A DNA stretch of 64,000 bases from Gammaproteobacteria bacterium (lineage in GTDB: Bacteria > Pseudomonadota > Gammaproteobacteria > Enterobacterales > Psychrobiaceae). The notes below the pieces were generated by a model. That model worked only from the letters and a program-made list of their open reading frames with translations. It was not told where the DNA came from and ran no database searches. Below, in pieces: positions 48,034-57,848 of this stretch. The stretch covers positions 1 through 64,000 of the forward strand of contig JABSRT010000013.1 of the NCBI GenBank assembly GCA_013214945.1, in the 5' to 3' direction. Numbering within the stretch: the first letter of the stretch is position 1; each line of letters begins with the position of its first letter. A program made the position numbers and the translations under genes.

Positions 48034-48990
48034 TTAACCAATTTTAATTTGCTCTTTTAGCCAAGCTAAGTGGTGATTAATGTAGTTGGTAAATTCCCCA
48101 GCCAAAATAGCCTGACTATCGTTCGCTATAATTTTTGGTAATTGCCACAGCCCGTTATCGCGACTCACTAGCACCAAGTTTCTAAACAAAGAATCGCCGG
48201 GTAGGGGCAAACAAGTTACGTCTTTATTGCTAATGCCGTTTTGAAATAAACACAGAGGCGTTGTGATGGTCCAGCCTAGACCAGCCGCCACAGACGAGAG
48301 AATAGCGAAGGTATTATCGAGTTTTAAACACATCGGAGGGTCAATCTGCGCTCGCTTTAAGTAACGCTCTACCGTTAAACCAATTAATGAATCGCTGCTG
48401 TAACGGATAAAGCCCAATTGCGCCACCAGCTGACCTAAATCTTTAAATTCAATAGATTGCGATTTAGGCACCACGAGCACAAATGGTTCACGCAAAATGC
48501 GGTAACGACTTAAATTATCATGCTGCTCCAGCGCGTCGTCGGACAAAATCATATCAACATGGCGCGACATTAACGCATTGGCATGCAAATGAGATAAACC
48601 CGTACTAATCGACCAGCCGCTGACATGCTGCTCTACTGTTTTAATTAACGCTGGCGCTAAGGCGGTCACTAAAGAGTCGACCATCGCGATGTTGACATGA
48701 TTGAGTTTATTGTAATTTGCTTGGCGCATATCGCCGTTCGTTTTACGAGCCTGCGCGAGGATGTTACGGGCGCTGTCATATAAGAATCGTCCGGCGGCGG
48801 TCACTTCAAGCGGCCTTACCGTGCGATCGAGCAGTGTAAGCTCCAATGATTTTTCTAAATTAGTTAAGGCTTGCGAAATGGCCGGCTGGGTCGTGCCCAT
48901 GCGCTCGGCGGCCGTGGTCATGTTACCTGCCTCCACCGTATGAACAAATATCTCGAGCGACCTTAAATCAAAATCAAAACTGCCGATCAT
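48034..48990 (-). CDS. LysR-family regulator, probable controller of the amino-alcohol operon
   Basis: This 318-residue protein has a helix-turn-helix (LRSLEIFVHTVEAGNMTTAA, then ERMGTTQPAISQALTNLE) and an effector domain. I chose the ATG at 48990; a TTG start 15 bases earlier is possible. It lies 246 bases upstream of the permease gene in the same direction and is divergent from the TonB receptor. It could control the operon, the receptor, or both. Confidence 0.85.
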   Translation of the reverse strand: MIGSFDFDLRSLEIFVHTVEAGNMTTAAERMGTTQPAISQALTNLEKSLELTLLDRTVRPLEVTAAGRFLYDSARNILAQARKTNGDMRQANYNKLNHVNIAMVDSLVTALAPALIKTVEQHVSGWSISTGLSHLHANALMSRHVDMILSDDALEQHDNLSRYRILREPFVLVVPKSQSIEFKDLGQLVAQLGFIRYSSDSLIGLTVERYLKRAQIDPPMCLKLDNTFAILSSVAAGLGWTITTPLCLFQNGISNKDVTCLPLPGDSLFRNLVLVSRDNGLWQLPKIIANDSQAILAGEFTNYINHHLAWLKEQIKIG

Positions 48991-49273
48991 CCCTGCTTCT
49001 CTCAATCGATTATGCTGAAAAAACAGAGTAAAACATCAGGCGATAAATGCAACAGCGTCATTAGTCTAATGACTAATAAAGTGTTTCTGATAGTTTACTG
49101 ATTTTATACCGGTTGTTTGATGTGTTAAATCAAAGGTTTTATTGTCTTTTAATTAAACAGACAATTTTAATTTTTTAGCTGCGACATATTGCCGCACTTG
49201 CGCAGAACGGTTTGTATTGCCATCAACTAAAATACAAAATAACCATCACATTCAGTCAGATAGAGTTACAACC

Positions 49274-51337
49274 ATGAAAGTTAATCCACTAAGCGCTTTA
49301 ATATCAAGCCTGTTGTTTGTGCCGCAAGTTTTTGCCAACACCCCAAATCAGTCATCAGATGCGATCGATGTTATTACCATTTCTGCACCACGTATAGTCA
49401 ACGACAATTCGTTTGCTGATGGTAATTATATTGAACCTGATGTTGCCGATTGGCTTAATACCATTCCGGGTGCCAGTGTTAATAAAAATGGCCCGATTAC
49501 GGGGATTGCGCAATACCGAGGCATGTTTGGCAACCGAGTTGCCAAGAACATTGGTGGTCACCCAATTGTCAGCGCCGGCCCAAATGCGATGGACGCACCA
49601 CTGACCTATTTAAACCCAGTGATGATAGAGTCTCTATCGCTTTATCGTGGTATAGCACCTGTTGCAAGTGGCATAGACACCATTGGTGGCGCGGTCGATG
49701 TGCAGCTAAAACGTGCGCAGCCTAGCGAAGAGCAAGCCATACACGGTATGGCTCACGCTAATTACAACGAGCACAACGATGCAACAACGCTAAGTGGCAA
49801 TATCGAGGCCAGCGGCAATAACTTTGCAGCGCTAATTTATGTCAATCAGCAACAAGCAGACGATTATCAAGACGCGGACAGCCGTACCGTAAAATCAACC
49901 CAATATGACAAAACTCAAGCAGGCATCGATCTACGCTATGGCAAAGATAATTTAACCCTGGCCACGTCTTGGCATTATGCTAAAACAGATCAAACCGGCA
50001 CCCCAGCGTTGCCAATGGACATTGATTACATTGACTCAGACCGCATTAATATTGACGGCGAGTATACAGCTGATGATTACCTCCTAACTTGGACCATGGG
50101 CTATCAAGATGCCAGCCATGGCATGGATAACTTCCAGCAACGCACTAACCCAATGTCGGCAATGCACCGCTATACCACAGCACAAGCCAAAACTTTCGAT
50201 TACCAGCTTACTGTGGCCTATCAGCAATGGTTATTTGGGATCGATGGTGTCAGTGCTAAACACAATGCTGATATTACCAACCCGAATAACCCTATGTTTA
50301 AGATCACTAACTTCAATAACGTTAAAGATTCACGCCACTCTGTCTTTACCCAATATAGCCAAGAGTCAGAAACGGTTACTTACACCCTCGGCGCTCGTAT
50401 TAAGTTTAATCACGCCGATGCAGCTAATGTGTTTAGCTCAATGGCGATGCCGGGTACACCAGTGCTAGCATTGCAAACTGCCTTTAATCAACAAGATAAA
50501 AGTGTATCTGATACCACCTTTGATTTGGTGGCCAACAACCAATACATTATTAATCAAGACTGGACCTTAATTACCGGTGTCGGCGTTAAGCAACGCGCTC
50601 CAAGTTATCAAGAGCGCTATTTATGGCTGCCAATGCAAGCAACAGGTGGCTTAGCTGATGGTAAGACCTACATTGGTGATGTTAACCTAGACCCAGAAAC
50701 GGCTTATCAAATTGATATTGGTACGCATTATCAGGCAAACGGTATTAGCTTTGAACCCCACATCTATTACCAGAAGATTAAAGATTACATCCAAGGCATG
50801 ACTGTCGACGCTGCACAAAACCCTAAAGTGATAATGGTTGCTAGTATGATGGGCGATACGTCGCCGTTACAATTTAGCAATATAGACGCTACGATTTATG
50901 GCTTAGATGTCAACTGGCGCGCGCCAATCAACGAGGCATTTTCATTAAGTGGCTTGGTTAACTACGTTCGCGGTAAGCACGATGATAGTAACGATAATTT
51001 ATATCGCATTAGCCCATTGAACAGCCAAATTTCGTTAAACTACTCAGCGGAACAATGGCAAAGTAAATTATCGCTCCATGCTTTTGATAAGCAAAACAAG
51101 GTGTCATCATTAAATAACGAAAAAACCAGTGCTGGTTATGCCGTTGTTGACTGGCAGGCTAGTTATGATGTCAATACTGACTTATCGCTTACCTTTGGTG
51201 TGACCAATTTATTAGACAAGCAATACCAGCCACACCTGGCCGGATTAAATCGCGCAGGAGGTAGTGAGCTTACCGTTGGCGAGCGCATTAGCGCTAAAGG
51301 CCGTGCAATGCACATCGCAATGGATTATCAATTCTAA
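49274..51337 (+). CDS. TonB-dependent outer membrane receptor
   Basis: This 687-residue receptor starts at the ATG at 49274, which opens a signal peptide (MKVNPLSALISSLLFVPQVF, cut near FA-N). A TonB-box-like segment DAIDVITISAPR follows, then a plug domain (about 45-150) with IAQYRGMFGNRVAKNIGG and GPNAMDAPLTYLNP. The beta-barrel ends in AMHIAMDYQF, with the terminal Phe. Methionines are frequent in the extracellular parts. The MDAPLTY-type plug motif recalls receptors annotated as copper-type, but the ligand is not established. It lies between a LysR gene and a B12-type radical SAM gene. Confidence 0.9.
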   Translation: MKVNPLSALISSLLFVPQVFANTPNQSSDAIDVITISAPRIVNDNSFADGNYIEPDVADWLNTIPGASVNKNGPITGIAQYRGMFGNRVAKNIGGHPIVSAGPNAMDAPLTYLNPVMIESLSLYRGIAPVASGIDTIGGAVDVQLKRAQPSEEQAIHGMAHANYNEHNDATTLSGNIEASGNNFAALIYVNQQQADDYQDADSRTVKSTQYDKTQAGIDLRYGKDNLTLATSWHYAKTDQTGTPALPMDIDYIDSDRINIDGEYTADDYLLTWTMGYQDASHGMDNFQQRTNPMSAMHRYTTAQAKTFDYQLTVAYQQWLFGIDGVSAKHNADITNPNNPMFKITNFNNVKDSRHSVFTQYSQESETVTYTLGARIKFNHADAANVFSSMAMPGTPVLALQTAFNQQDKSVSDTTFDLVANNQYIINQDWTLITGVGVKQRAPSYQERYLWLPMQATGGLADGKTYIGDVNLDPETAYQIDIGTHYQANGISFEPHIYYQKIKDYIQGMTVDAAQNPKVIMVASMMGDTSPLQFSNIDATIYGLDVNWRAPINEAFSLSGLVNYVRGKHDDSNDNLYRISPLNSQISLNYSAEQWQSKLSLHAFDKQNKVSSLNNEKTSAGYAVVDWQASYDVNTDLSLTFGVTNLLDKQYQPHLAGLNRAGGSELTVGERISAKGRAMHIAMDYQF

Positions 51338-51767
51338 GCTGAGCCCTTCTCAAAATGACGGTATCATTTGATATCGTCGATTCGGGCTTAACACCCATAT
51401 GATAATATTTCAGGTACCAGCACTTCCAAATTCCAACCAAACTCCGATCAATCCACTCAAGCCGAAAACTTAAAGATAAATCCGTTAGGGCGAATTTGAT
51501 TCGAGCTACTTTTAACAGCTTGGTAGCCTCTCGAAATTATTTTTATCAACGATTTAGTTATGCCTGCCCTTTATTTGGTTTTTATTTAGTTAACTTTTAA
51601 CCAAATTGCTTGAAAGGGTGCTTGATTAAAATAACGAATAAAGGCAACTTAGACCGCTCGATTCTAAAGAATTAATTCATCTGCGCTAATTATCAGTTAA
51701 AAAGCGTTGAGCGTATTGATTAACCCTGCATATCATTTTGTTGTCGTTTTTAAATGGATTTATTACG
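51338..51767. other. Gap between the receptor and the radical SAM gene, with a possible tiny ORF
   Basis: These 430 bases hold no clear gene. The only frame of note is 51399-51473 (+), a 24-residue Pro/Asn-rich peptide starting MIIFQVPALP and ending PLKPKT. It has no visible ribosome site, and such frames occur by chance. Its position in front of a radical SAM enzyme is the only reason to list it. The rest is AT-rich and probably carries the promoter of the radical SAM gene. Confidence 0.3.
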
Positions 51768-53015
51768 ATGAAAAAAATAAGAAAATCGTTATTAGTTACT
51801 TTTGATTTTACCCAGCGTGGAAAAACTGGGACAGGCCTTGCCGCGGGAAGTCTCATTTCTGCTTGTCGCCATCACCCACAATACAACACTGAATTTGTCA
51901 TTGAACATTTGCCTATTTCAATGCAATTCGCCACGCAATCACAACCTAAGGTTGATGACGTCGCCAAGATGATTAACGATAAACTGCCCTTGGCCAATAT
52001 CGACCGCTTAGCGTTGGCCTGTTATGTCTGGAGCTCGCGCTTAATTGAGCCGTTGATCAAAAAGTGCAAGCAAATGGGCTTTCGCGGCAAAGTGATTTTG
52101 GGAGGTTATCAAATTCATGAAGACAGTTGCCGCAAGCTTTATCCGAGCGCTGATTTCTATATCGCTGGCTATGCCGAAGCAGCATTGCCTGAAGCTATTT
52201 TAGATGATTTGGCAATTACCAGCCGGTTTATAAAAAAAGACATCGACATGGCGACACTGCCCTCACCCTATTTGGATCACACAATTAGCCTGAGCCAAGA
52301 TCAAGAGATGATCCACTGGGAAACGCGCCGTGGTTGTGTTTTTAAGTGTAATTTTTGCGCCCATCGTGATTTAACCCATAAAAAAGTTCATTTGTTAGCG
52401 ATGGATAAAATCAAGCAAGAGCTGGATTTGTTTAAAAGTAAAAACGTCAAAAAAATTAATGTACTTGATCCTATCTTTAATCTCGAACCCAATCATATCG
52501 AGATTTTAGAATATGCAATTTCAATTAATTTACAGGCATTGCTGTCTTTTCAAGTCCGTTTTGAAAAGATTAATGATGAGTTTCTACGCTTGTGTTCCAA
52601 GCTTAATGTCCATTTAGAATTTGGCTTACAGACAATAGATAAAGATGTAGCGAAAACGATCGAACGGGCGAACAATATGAACAAAGTCGGCAAAGCTATC
52701 AAGCTTTTGCAGCAGTGGCAGCAACCATTTGAGGTAAGCCTTATTTACGGCTTACCGGGACAAACGCTCGACAGCTTCAGTGCCAGTATTGATTACCTAC
52801 AAACTCGAAATGTCGCCATCATAAAAGCATTTCCGTTGATGTTGCTTGAAGGCACTAAGCTGGCTGACGAACAACAGCAATTTAATATTCAACAAGAAGT
52901 CATCGATGCCAGTGATATTCCGCATGTTGTCTCTTGTGATAGCTTTACCAAAAGCGAGTGGTTGCAAATGCAACGTTTGGCCCATAAATTAAGCGCATAC
53001 CAGAATGCTGCATAA
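51768..53015 (+). CDS. B12-binding-type radical SAM protein, function unknown
   Basis: This 415-residue protein has a Rossmann-like N-domain (about 5-150; GKVILGGYQIHEDS and YIAGYAEAALPEAI match the cobalamin-binding class without DxHxxG). A radical SAM domain follows with the cluster motif RRGCVFKCNFCAHR (C190, C194, C197). LEFGLQTIDKDV and LIYGLPGQTLDSF are typical of this superfamily. I chose the ATG at 51768; a TTG 30 bases earlier is possible. The substrate is unknown. The nearest neighbour is the TonB receptor, and the two may be linked. Confidence 0.85.
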   Translation: MKKIRKSLLVTFDFTQRGKTGTGLAAGSLISACRHHPQYNTEFVIEHLPISMQFATQSQPKVDDVAKMINDKLPLANIDRLALACYVWSSRLIEPLIKKCKQMGFRGKVILGGYQIHEDSCRKLYPSADFYIAGYAEAALPEAILDDLAITSRFIKKDIDMATLPSPYLDHTISLSQDQEMIHWETRRGCVFKCNFCAHRDLTHKKVHLLAMDKIKQELDLFKSKNVKKINVLDPIFNLEPNHIEILEYAISINLQALLSFQVRFEKINDEFLRLCSKLNVHLEFGLQTIDKDVAKTIERANNMNKVGKAIKLLQQWQQPFEVSLIYGLPGQTLDSFSASIDYLQTRNVAIIKAFPLMLLEGTKLADEQQQFNIQQEVIDASDIPHVVSCDSFTKSEWLQMQRLAHKLSAYQNAA

Positions 53016-53073
53016 TGTTCATTATTATATAAGAACTTATACTAACCCCATTAATTACATCTCCCAGAAACAA

Positions 53074-53099
53074 CAAAGCCCCGCGAATGCGAGGCTTTG
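53074..53099. terminator. Bidirectional terminator between the radical SAM gene and lysS
   Basis: CAAAGCCCCGC and GCGAGGCTTTG pair with one mismatch around a GAAT loop. The flanking genes converge on it. Confidence 0.82.
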
Positions 53100-53133
53100 A
53101 ACCGGTCAACTGACCCTGAAATACATGCTGAAA

Positions 53134-54654
53134 TTATTCAGCAACAGGACGCATGTGTGGGAACAATAATACGTCACGGATTGACGGAGAGTCAGTGTAT
53201 AACATCACTAAACGGTCAATACCAATGCCTTCACCAGCGGTTGGTGGTAGGCCGTATTCTAGCGCTGTAATGTAGTCAGCGTCGTAGAACATTGCTTCGT
53301 CATCGCCTGCATCTTTTTGAGCAACTTGCTCAAGGAAACGCTGGTCTTGATCTTCAGAATCGTTTAATTCAGAGAAACCGTTAGCAATTTCACGACCACC
53401 AACGAAGAACTCGAAACGGTCAGTGATAAATGGGTTGTTATCATTACGACGCGCCAGCGGTGAAACTTCTGCTGGGTATTCAGTAATGAATGTTGGCTGC
53501 ATTAACTGGTGCTCGCCGGTTTCTTCAAATATTTCGATTTGAATTTTTCCTAAGCCCCAGTTGTCTTTAACATCAATGCCAAGGCCTTTAGCGATAGCAG
53601 TTGCTTGTTCCATGTCATTCACTTGCTCAACCGTAGTACCAGGCGTATATTTTAAGATTGCCTCAACCACTGTTAAACGATCAAATGCCTTGCCAAAGTC
53701 AAACGAGTTGCCTTGATAAGTAATTTCTGTGGTGCCTTTAACGCTAAGCGCAAGTTCACGTAACATGTCTTCGGTCAAATCCATCAACATGTTGAAATCA
53801 GCATAACCCCAGTAGAACTCAAGCATAGTGAATTCAGGGTTATGACGCGTTGAAAGACCTTCGTTACGGAAACTACGGTTAATTTCAAACACGTTTTCAA
53901 AACCACCAACAACCAAGCGCTTAAGGTTAAGCTCTGGGGCGATACGCAGGTACATGTCCATGTCTAATGCGTTGTGGAACGTCTTAAATGGACGAGCCGT
54001 TGCGCCACCAGGGATCACTTGCATCATTGGCGTTTCAACTTCCATGAAGTTCTTTTGCGTTAGATAGTTACGGATGAATGCAACTACTTTAGAGCGAATT
54101 TTAAATACTTCACGTGATTTTTCGTTGGCGATCAAATCTAAATAACGCTGACGATAACAAGTCTCTTGATCTGACAAACCGTGGAATTTATCTGGTAACG
54201 GACGTAATGCTTTAGTCAGCAAACGTACTTCGTTACAACGAACCGATAATTCACCTGTTTTGGTTTTAAACAAGGTACCCGTTGCAGCAATAATATCGCC
54301 CAAATCCCACTTTTTAAATTCGGTGTTATAAAAGCCTTCAGCTAATAAGTCACGAGCAACATAAACCTGAATTCGCGTACCCATGTCTTGAATAGTCGCA
54401 AACGCTGCTTTACCCATAATACGGCGCGTCATCATGCGACCTGCGATAGCAACTTCAACATTAAGCGCTTCGAGCTCTTCTTTGTCTTTGTCGCCATAGG
54501 CAAGGTGCAGATCGTCAGAAATGTCTTTACGACGGAAATCGTTAGGGAATGCCTGACCTTTCTCACGCATTGCGTCTAATTTGGCACGACGCTGGGCAAC
54601 CAATTCGTTTACGTCTACCACTTCTTCATTTGCTGGGCTATTTTGTTCGCTCAT
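53134..54654 (-). CDS. lysS: Lysyl-tRNA synthetase (class II)
   Basis: LysS charges tRNA-Lys. The 506-residue protein has an N-terminal OB-fold anticodon-binding domain (about 60-160). The class II catalytic core follows with motif 2 ([20 protein letters not shown]) and motif 3 ([12 protein letters not shown]). It follows prfB after 24 bases, the same prfB-lysS pairing as in E. coli. Confidence 0.97.
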   Translation of the reverse strand: MSEQNSPANEEVVDVNELVAQRRAKLDAMREKGQAFPNDFRRKDISDDLHLAYGDKDKEELEALNVEVAIAGRMMTRRIMGKAAFATIQDMGTRIQVYVARDLLAEGFYNTEFKKWDLGDIIAATGTLFKTKTGELSVRCNEVRLLTKALRPLPDKFHGLSDQETCYRQRYLDLIANEKSREVFKIRSKVVAFIRNYLTQKNFMEVETPMMQVIPGGATARPFKTFHNALDMDMYLRIAPELNLKRLVVGGFENVFEINRSFRNEGLSTRHNPEFTMLEFYWGYADFNMLMDLTEDMLRELALSVKGTTEITYQGNSFDFGKAFDRLTVVEAILKYTPGTTVEQVNDMEQATAIAKGLGIDVKDNWGLGKIQIEIFEETGEHQLMQPTFITEYPAEVSPLARRNDNNPFITDRFEFFVGGREIANGFSELNDSEDQDQRFLEQVAQKDAGDDEAMFYDADYITALEYGLPPTAGEGIGIDRLVMLYTDSPSIRDVLLFPHMRPVAE

Positions 54655-54678
54655 GTTTATTCCACTGTTGATCGTTGT

Positions 54679-55776
54679 TTACAAGCCGCTTTTTAAGCTG
54701 GCTTCAATAAATTTGTCTAAATCACCGTCTAATACGGCACCGGTATTGGAACTTTCTATTCCAGTACGTAAATCTTTTATTCTTGAAGCGTCAAGCACGT
54801 AAGAGCGAATTTGACTGCCCCAACCTATGTCTGCTTTGCCGTCTTCAAGCTGTTGTTTGTCTTCATTTTGCTTATCAATTTCCAGCTCGTATAACTTGCC
54901 TTTTAACTGCTTCATTGCTGCTGCGCGGTTTTTGTGTTGTGAGCGATCGCTCTGACACTGCACCACGGTATTAGTCGGCAAGTGAGTAATTCGGATCGCC
55001 GAATCGGTCTTGTTAACGTGCTGACCACCAGCGCCTGACGCGCGGTAGGTATCAATTCGTAAATCAGCCGGATTAATCTCTATTTCAATATCGTCGTCAA
55101 TTTCAGGATAAACAAACGCTGAACAAAACGAGGTGTGACGACGCGAGCCTGAGTCAAACGGCGATTTTCGCACCAAACGGTGAACGCCACTTTCAGTACG
55201 CAACCAGCCGTGGGCATATTCACCACTAAACTTAATTGTTGCGCCTTTAATGCCAGCAACTTCACCGGCAGACACTTCCATTAATTCGACCTTGAAACCT
55301 TTGGCTTCACCCCAGCGTAAATACATCCGCAAGACCATATTAGCCCAATCTTGCGCTTCGGTACCGCCAGAGCCAGACTGAATATCCATGTAGCAGTTAT
55401 TAACATCATTAGCACCACTAAACATACGACGAAATTCGAGTTTTTCCAACTGTTGCTCTAAGCTTGCAAGCTCTACGACGGCTTCGTCGAACGTTTCCTG
55501 ATCGTCGGCTTCAACCGCCAGCTCAACCAAACCTTCGACATCTTCAAGCCCAGTTTCCATCCGGTCGATGGTATTAACTATCGCTTCAAGATTAGCGCGC
55601 TCTTTACCTAAGGCTTGCGCTCGTTCCGGCTCGTTCCATACCGCTGAGTCTTCAAGTTCTTTAGTAACCTCGATTAACCTTTCGTTATTTTGGTCGTAGT
55701 CAAGATACCCCCGAAGCACGTCGGAACGTTGACGTAAATCGTCGACTTTGTATTTAACTGGATTAACTTCGAACAT
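54679..55776 (-). CDS. prfB: Peptide chain release factor 2, encoded without the programmed frameshift
   Basis: RF2 recognises UGA and UAA and releases the peptide. The 365-residue protein has the codon-reading SPF tripeptide ([15 protein letters not shown]) and the GGQ motif ([15 protein letters not shown]). I chose the ATG at 55776 (MFEVNPV), which matches the E. coli start. In most gammaproteobacteria codon 26 is an in-frame UGA bypassed by +1 frameshifting. Here the frame reads straight through: CGG GGG TAT CTT GAC, with L25 and D26. One T has been lost from CTT TGAC, while the upstream G-run that promotes shifting remains. RF2 should then be made without autoregulation. Confidence 0.95.
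   Translation of the reverse strand: MFEVNPVKYKVDDLRQRSDVLRGYLDYDQNNERLIEVTKELEDSAVWNEPERAQALGKERANLEAIVNTIDRMETGLEDVEGLVELAVEADDQETFDEAVVELASLEQQLEKLEFRRMFSGANDVNNCYMDIQSGSGGTEAQDWANMVLRMYLRWGEAKGFKVELMEVSAGEVAGIKGATIKFSGEYAHGWLRTESGVHRLVRKSPFDSGSRRHTSFCSAFVYPEIDDDIEIEINPADLRIDTYRASGAGGQHVNKTDSAIRITHLPTNTVVQCQSDRSQHKNRAAAMKQLKGKLYELEIDKQNEDKQQLEDGKADIGWGSQIRSYVLDASRIKDLRTGIESSNTGAVLDGDLDKFIEASLKSGL
55699..55713 (-). promoter_or_regulatory. Fossil RF2 frameshift site
   Basis: Read leftward, the bases are CGGGGGTATCTTGAC. The canonical site is AGGGGGTATCTTTGAC, where CTT TGA is the shift site and the G-rich block acts as an internal ribosome-binding sequence. This copy lacks exactly one T and has C for the first A, so no stop codon remains in frame. 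Confidence 0.9.
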
Positions 55777-55983
55777 TTGAAAATACACCATCAGTTGGAA
55801 TATAAAAAGCCGTCTATTCTACCTAAAAAACGCACTGATTTATAGCGGTCGATACAGAAATTATTCGAAAATTAAGCCAGCTATTACTGGCCAAGTTCAA
55901 TCGATAAATGAAGCGGATGCACACAACATGATGGTGGTGTACCACAGCATTAGGCTATTACTGCGGCATATCCAACTTTATCG

Positions 55984-57717
55984 CTAAAGCGGGATTAAAT
56001 GTTCAACCATTAACTGCAACGACTGTTTGTTACGAAATTCATTAATATCAAGTCGGTAAGCGACCTCAACCCATTCAATATTCGGGTTTGGCCATACCAT
56101 TGGGTCAATATTAAAGGCAATGGCGTCGATAACAACCTTTGAGCCTTCAGGTTCGAGCACTAATTTAAGGTGCTTTTGGCCGACGATGCGTTGCTGTATA
56201 ACGCGGAACTTACCATCGAAACACGGCTCAGGGAACCCCTGGCCCCACGGACCCGCAGATCGTAATTGCTGCGCAACCTCAAGATTAAATTCGCTCGCAA
56301 TAAGTTCGCCATCAGAATGAATTTTGCCACTGAGCTGCTCTGGGGTCAGTATTTCTTGTGCCAATTGCTCAAATAATTCGGCAAACTTCTTATAATCATC
56401 TTGTTTAATCGACAAGCCAGCAGCCATTGCGTGGCCACCAAATTTCAGGATAAGCCCAGGTGCCAGCGTATTAACTCGCTCAAGTAAATCGCGTAAATGC
56501 AGCCCTTCAATTGAGCGACCAGATCCTTTTAGCTCGCCATCACCGGCGTCAGCAAACACAATAACTGGGCGGTGGAATTTGTCTTTAATGCGTGAGGCTA
56601 CGATGCCACTGACCCCTTGGTGCCAGTCAGGATGAAACAGCGCGAACGCAAAAGGAACTTCGCCCTCAGCTTCGCTAAACGGCAGTTTAGCGATAATGTC
56701 TAACGCTTCTTGCTGCATGCCCGCCTCAATTTCACGGCGATCTTTATTAAAGTCGTCTAGCTCGATCGCTATCTGCTTGGCCTGAGCAAAGTCGTCGGTG
56801 GTTAAACATAAAATGCCTAACGACATATCGTCAAGCCGACCAGCGGCGTTTAAGCGAGGACCAATTGCAAAGCCCATGTCACTGGCCACACAGCGTGAGA
56901 TATTACGGTTAGCAATTTCAAGTAGCGCTTTAATGCCCGGACGACAACGGCCGGCTTTAATGCGCGCAATACCTTGGTCAACCAAAATACGGTTGTTGTT
57001 ATCAAGCGGCACAACGTCGGCCACGGTGCCAAGCGCCACAATATCGAGATATTCGGCCATGTTTGGCTCGGCCAAACCTGTTTGCTCAAAATAGTTTTGC
57101 TGACGCATTTTAGCGCGCAATGCCAGCATCACATAAAACGCCACGCCAACTCCGGCCAAGTTCTTGCTGGCAAAGGTACAGTCTGGTTGGTTCGGGTTAA
57201 CAATCGCATCAGCAATCGGTAGCTGCGAGCCAGCAAGGTGATGGTCGGTAACAACCACGGTCATGCCAAGTTCTTTAGCACGCGCCACTCCGTCGATTGA
57301 TGAAATGCCATTATCAACCGTCATAATAAGTTTTGCGCCCTGCTGATGGGCAATATCAACAATCGGCACCGACAAGCCATAACCAAAGTCAAAGCGATTT
57401 GGCACAATAAAATCGACATCAGCGGCGCCAAAACGACGTAAGGTTAATAACGATAATGCGGTTGAGGTTGCACCGTCGGCATCAAAATCGCCAACGATAA
57501 TAATCTTTTGCTGATTAGTGATCGCCTCAAACAATAAATCAGCGGCTTTGCCACTGTCTTTTAGAGTCGCCGGGTTGAGTAAGTTTTTTAATTGGTACTC
57601 TAAATCTTTAGCCCCGCTAATGCCGCGACTGGCGTAAACTCGTTGCAACAAGGGCAACGCAATAAAATTAAGATGAGAACAATCAGCTAGTTCGCGACGT
57701 ACAATAGTAGGTTCCAC
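55984..57717 (-). CDS. recJ: Single-stranded-DNA exonuclease RecJ
   Basis: RecJ is a 5'-3' exonuclease of recombination and mismatch repair. The 577-residue protein has the DHH-family motifs VGDFDADGATSTAL, TVDNGISS, VVTDHHLAG and VNPNQPDCTF. The DHHA1 motif GGHAMAAGLSIKQDD and a C-terminal OB-like domain complete it. It precedes prfB by about 200 bases with no gene between. In E. coli dsbC sits directly upstream of recJ; here four kilobases separate them. Confidence 0.96.
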   Translation of the reverse strand: MEPTIVRRELADCSHLNFIALPLLQRVYASRGISGAKDLEYQLKNLLNPATLKDSGKAADLLFEAITNQQKIIIVGDFDADGATSTALSLLTLRRFGAADVDFIVPNRFDFGYGLSVPIVDIAHQQGAKLIMTVDNGISSIDGVARAKELGMTVVVTDHHLAGSQLPIADAIVNPNQPDCTFASKNLAGVGVAFYVMLALRAKMRQQNYFEQTGLAEPNMAEYLDIVALGTVADVVPLDNNNRILVDQGIARIKAGRCRPGIKALLEIANRNISRCVASDMGFAIGPRLNAAGRLDDMSLGILCLTTDDFAQAKQIAIELDDFNKDRREIEAGMQQEALDIIAKLPFSEAEGEVPFAFALFHPDWHQGVSGIVASRIKDKFHRPVIVFADAGDGELKGSGRSIEGLHLRDLLERVNTLAPGLILKFGGHAMAAGLSIKQDDYKKFAELFEQLAQEILTPEQLSGKIHSDGELIASEFNLEVAQQLRSAGPWGQGFPEPCFDGKFRVIQQRIVGQKHLKLVLEPEGSKVVIDAIAFNIDPMVWPNPNIEWVEVAYRLDINEFRNKQSLQLMVEHLIPL

Positions 57718-57848
57718 AACAAGACCTTTAGCAGAGTAATAAACCCCGCCAGCATAGCACGTAGCCGTGGCTGCTACGTATTTTTTGTTGCTAAAGCCAC
57801 TCGCTCAAACGATAATTAGCCTTTAATCACAACTCTGTAGTCGGCTCA

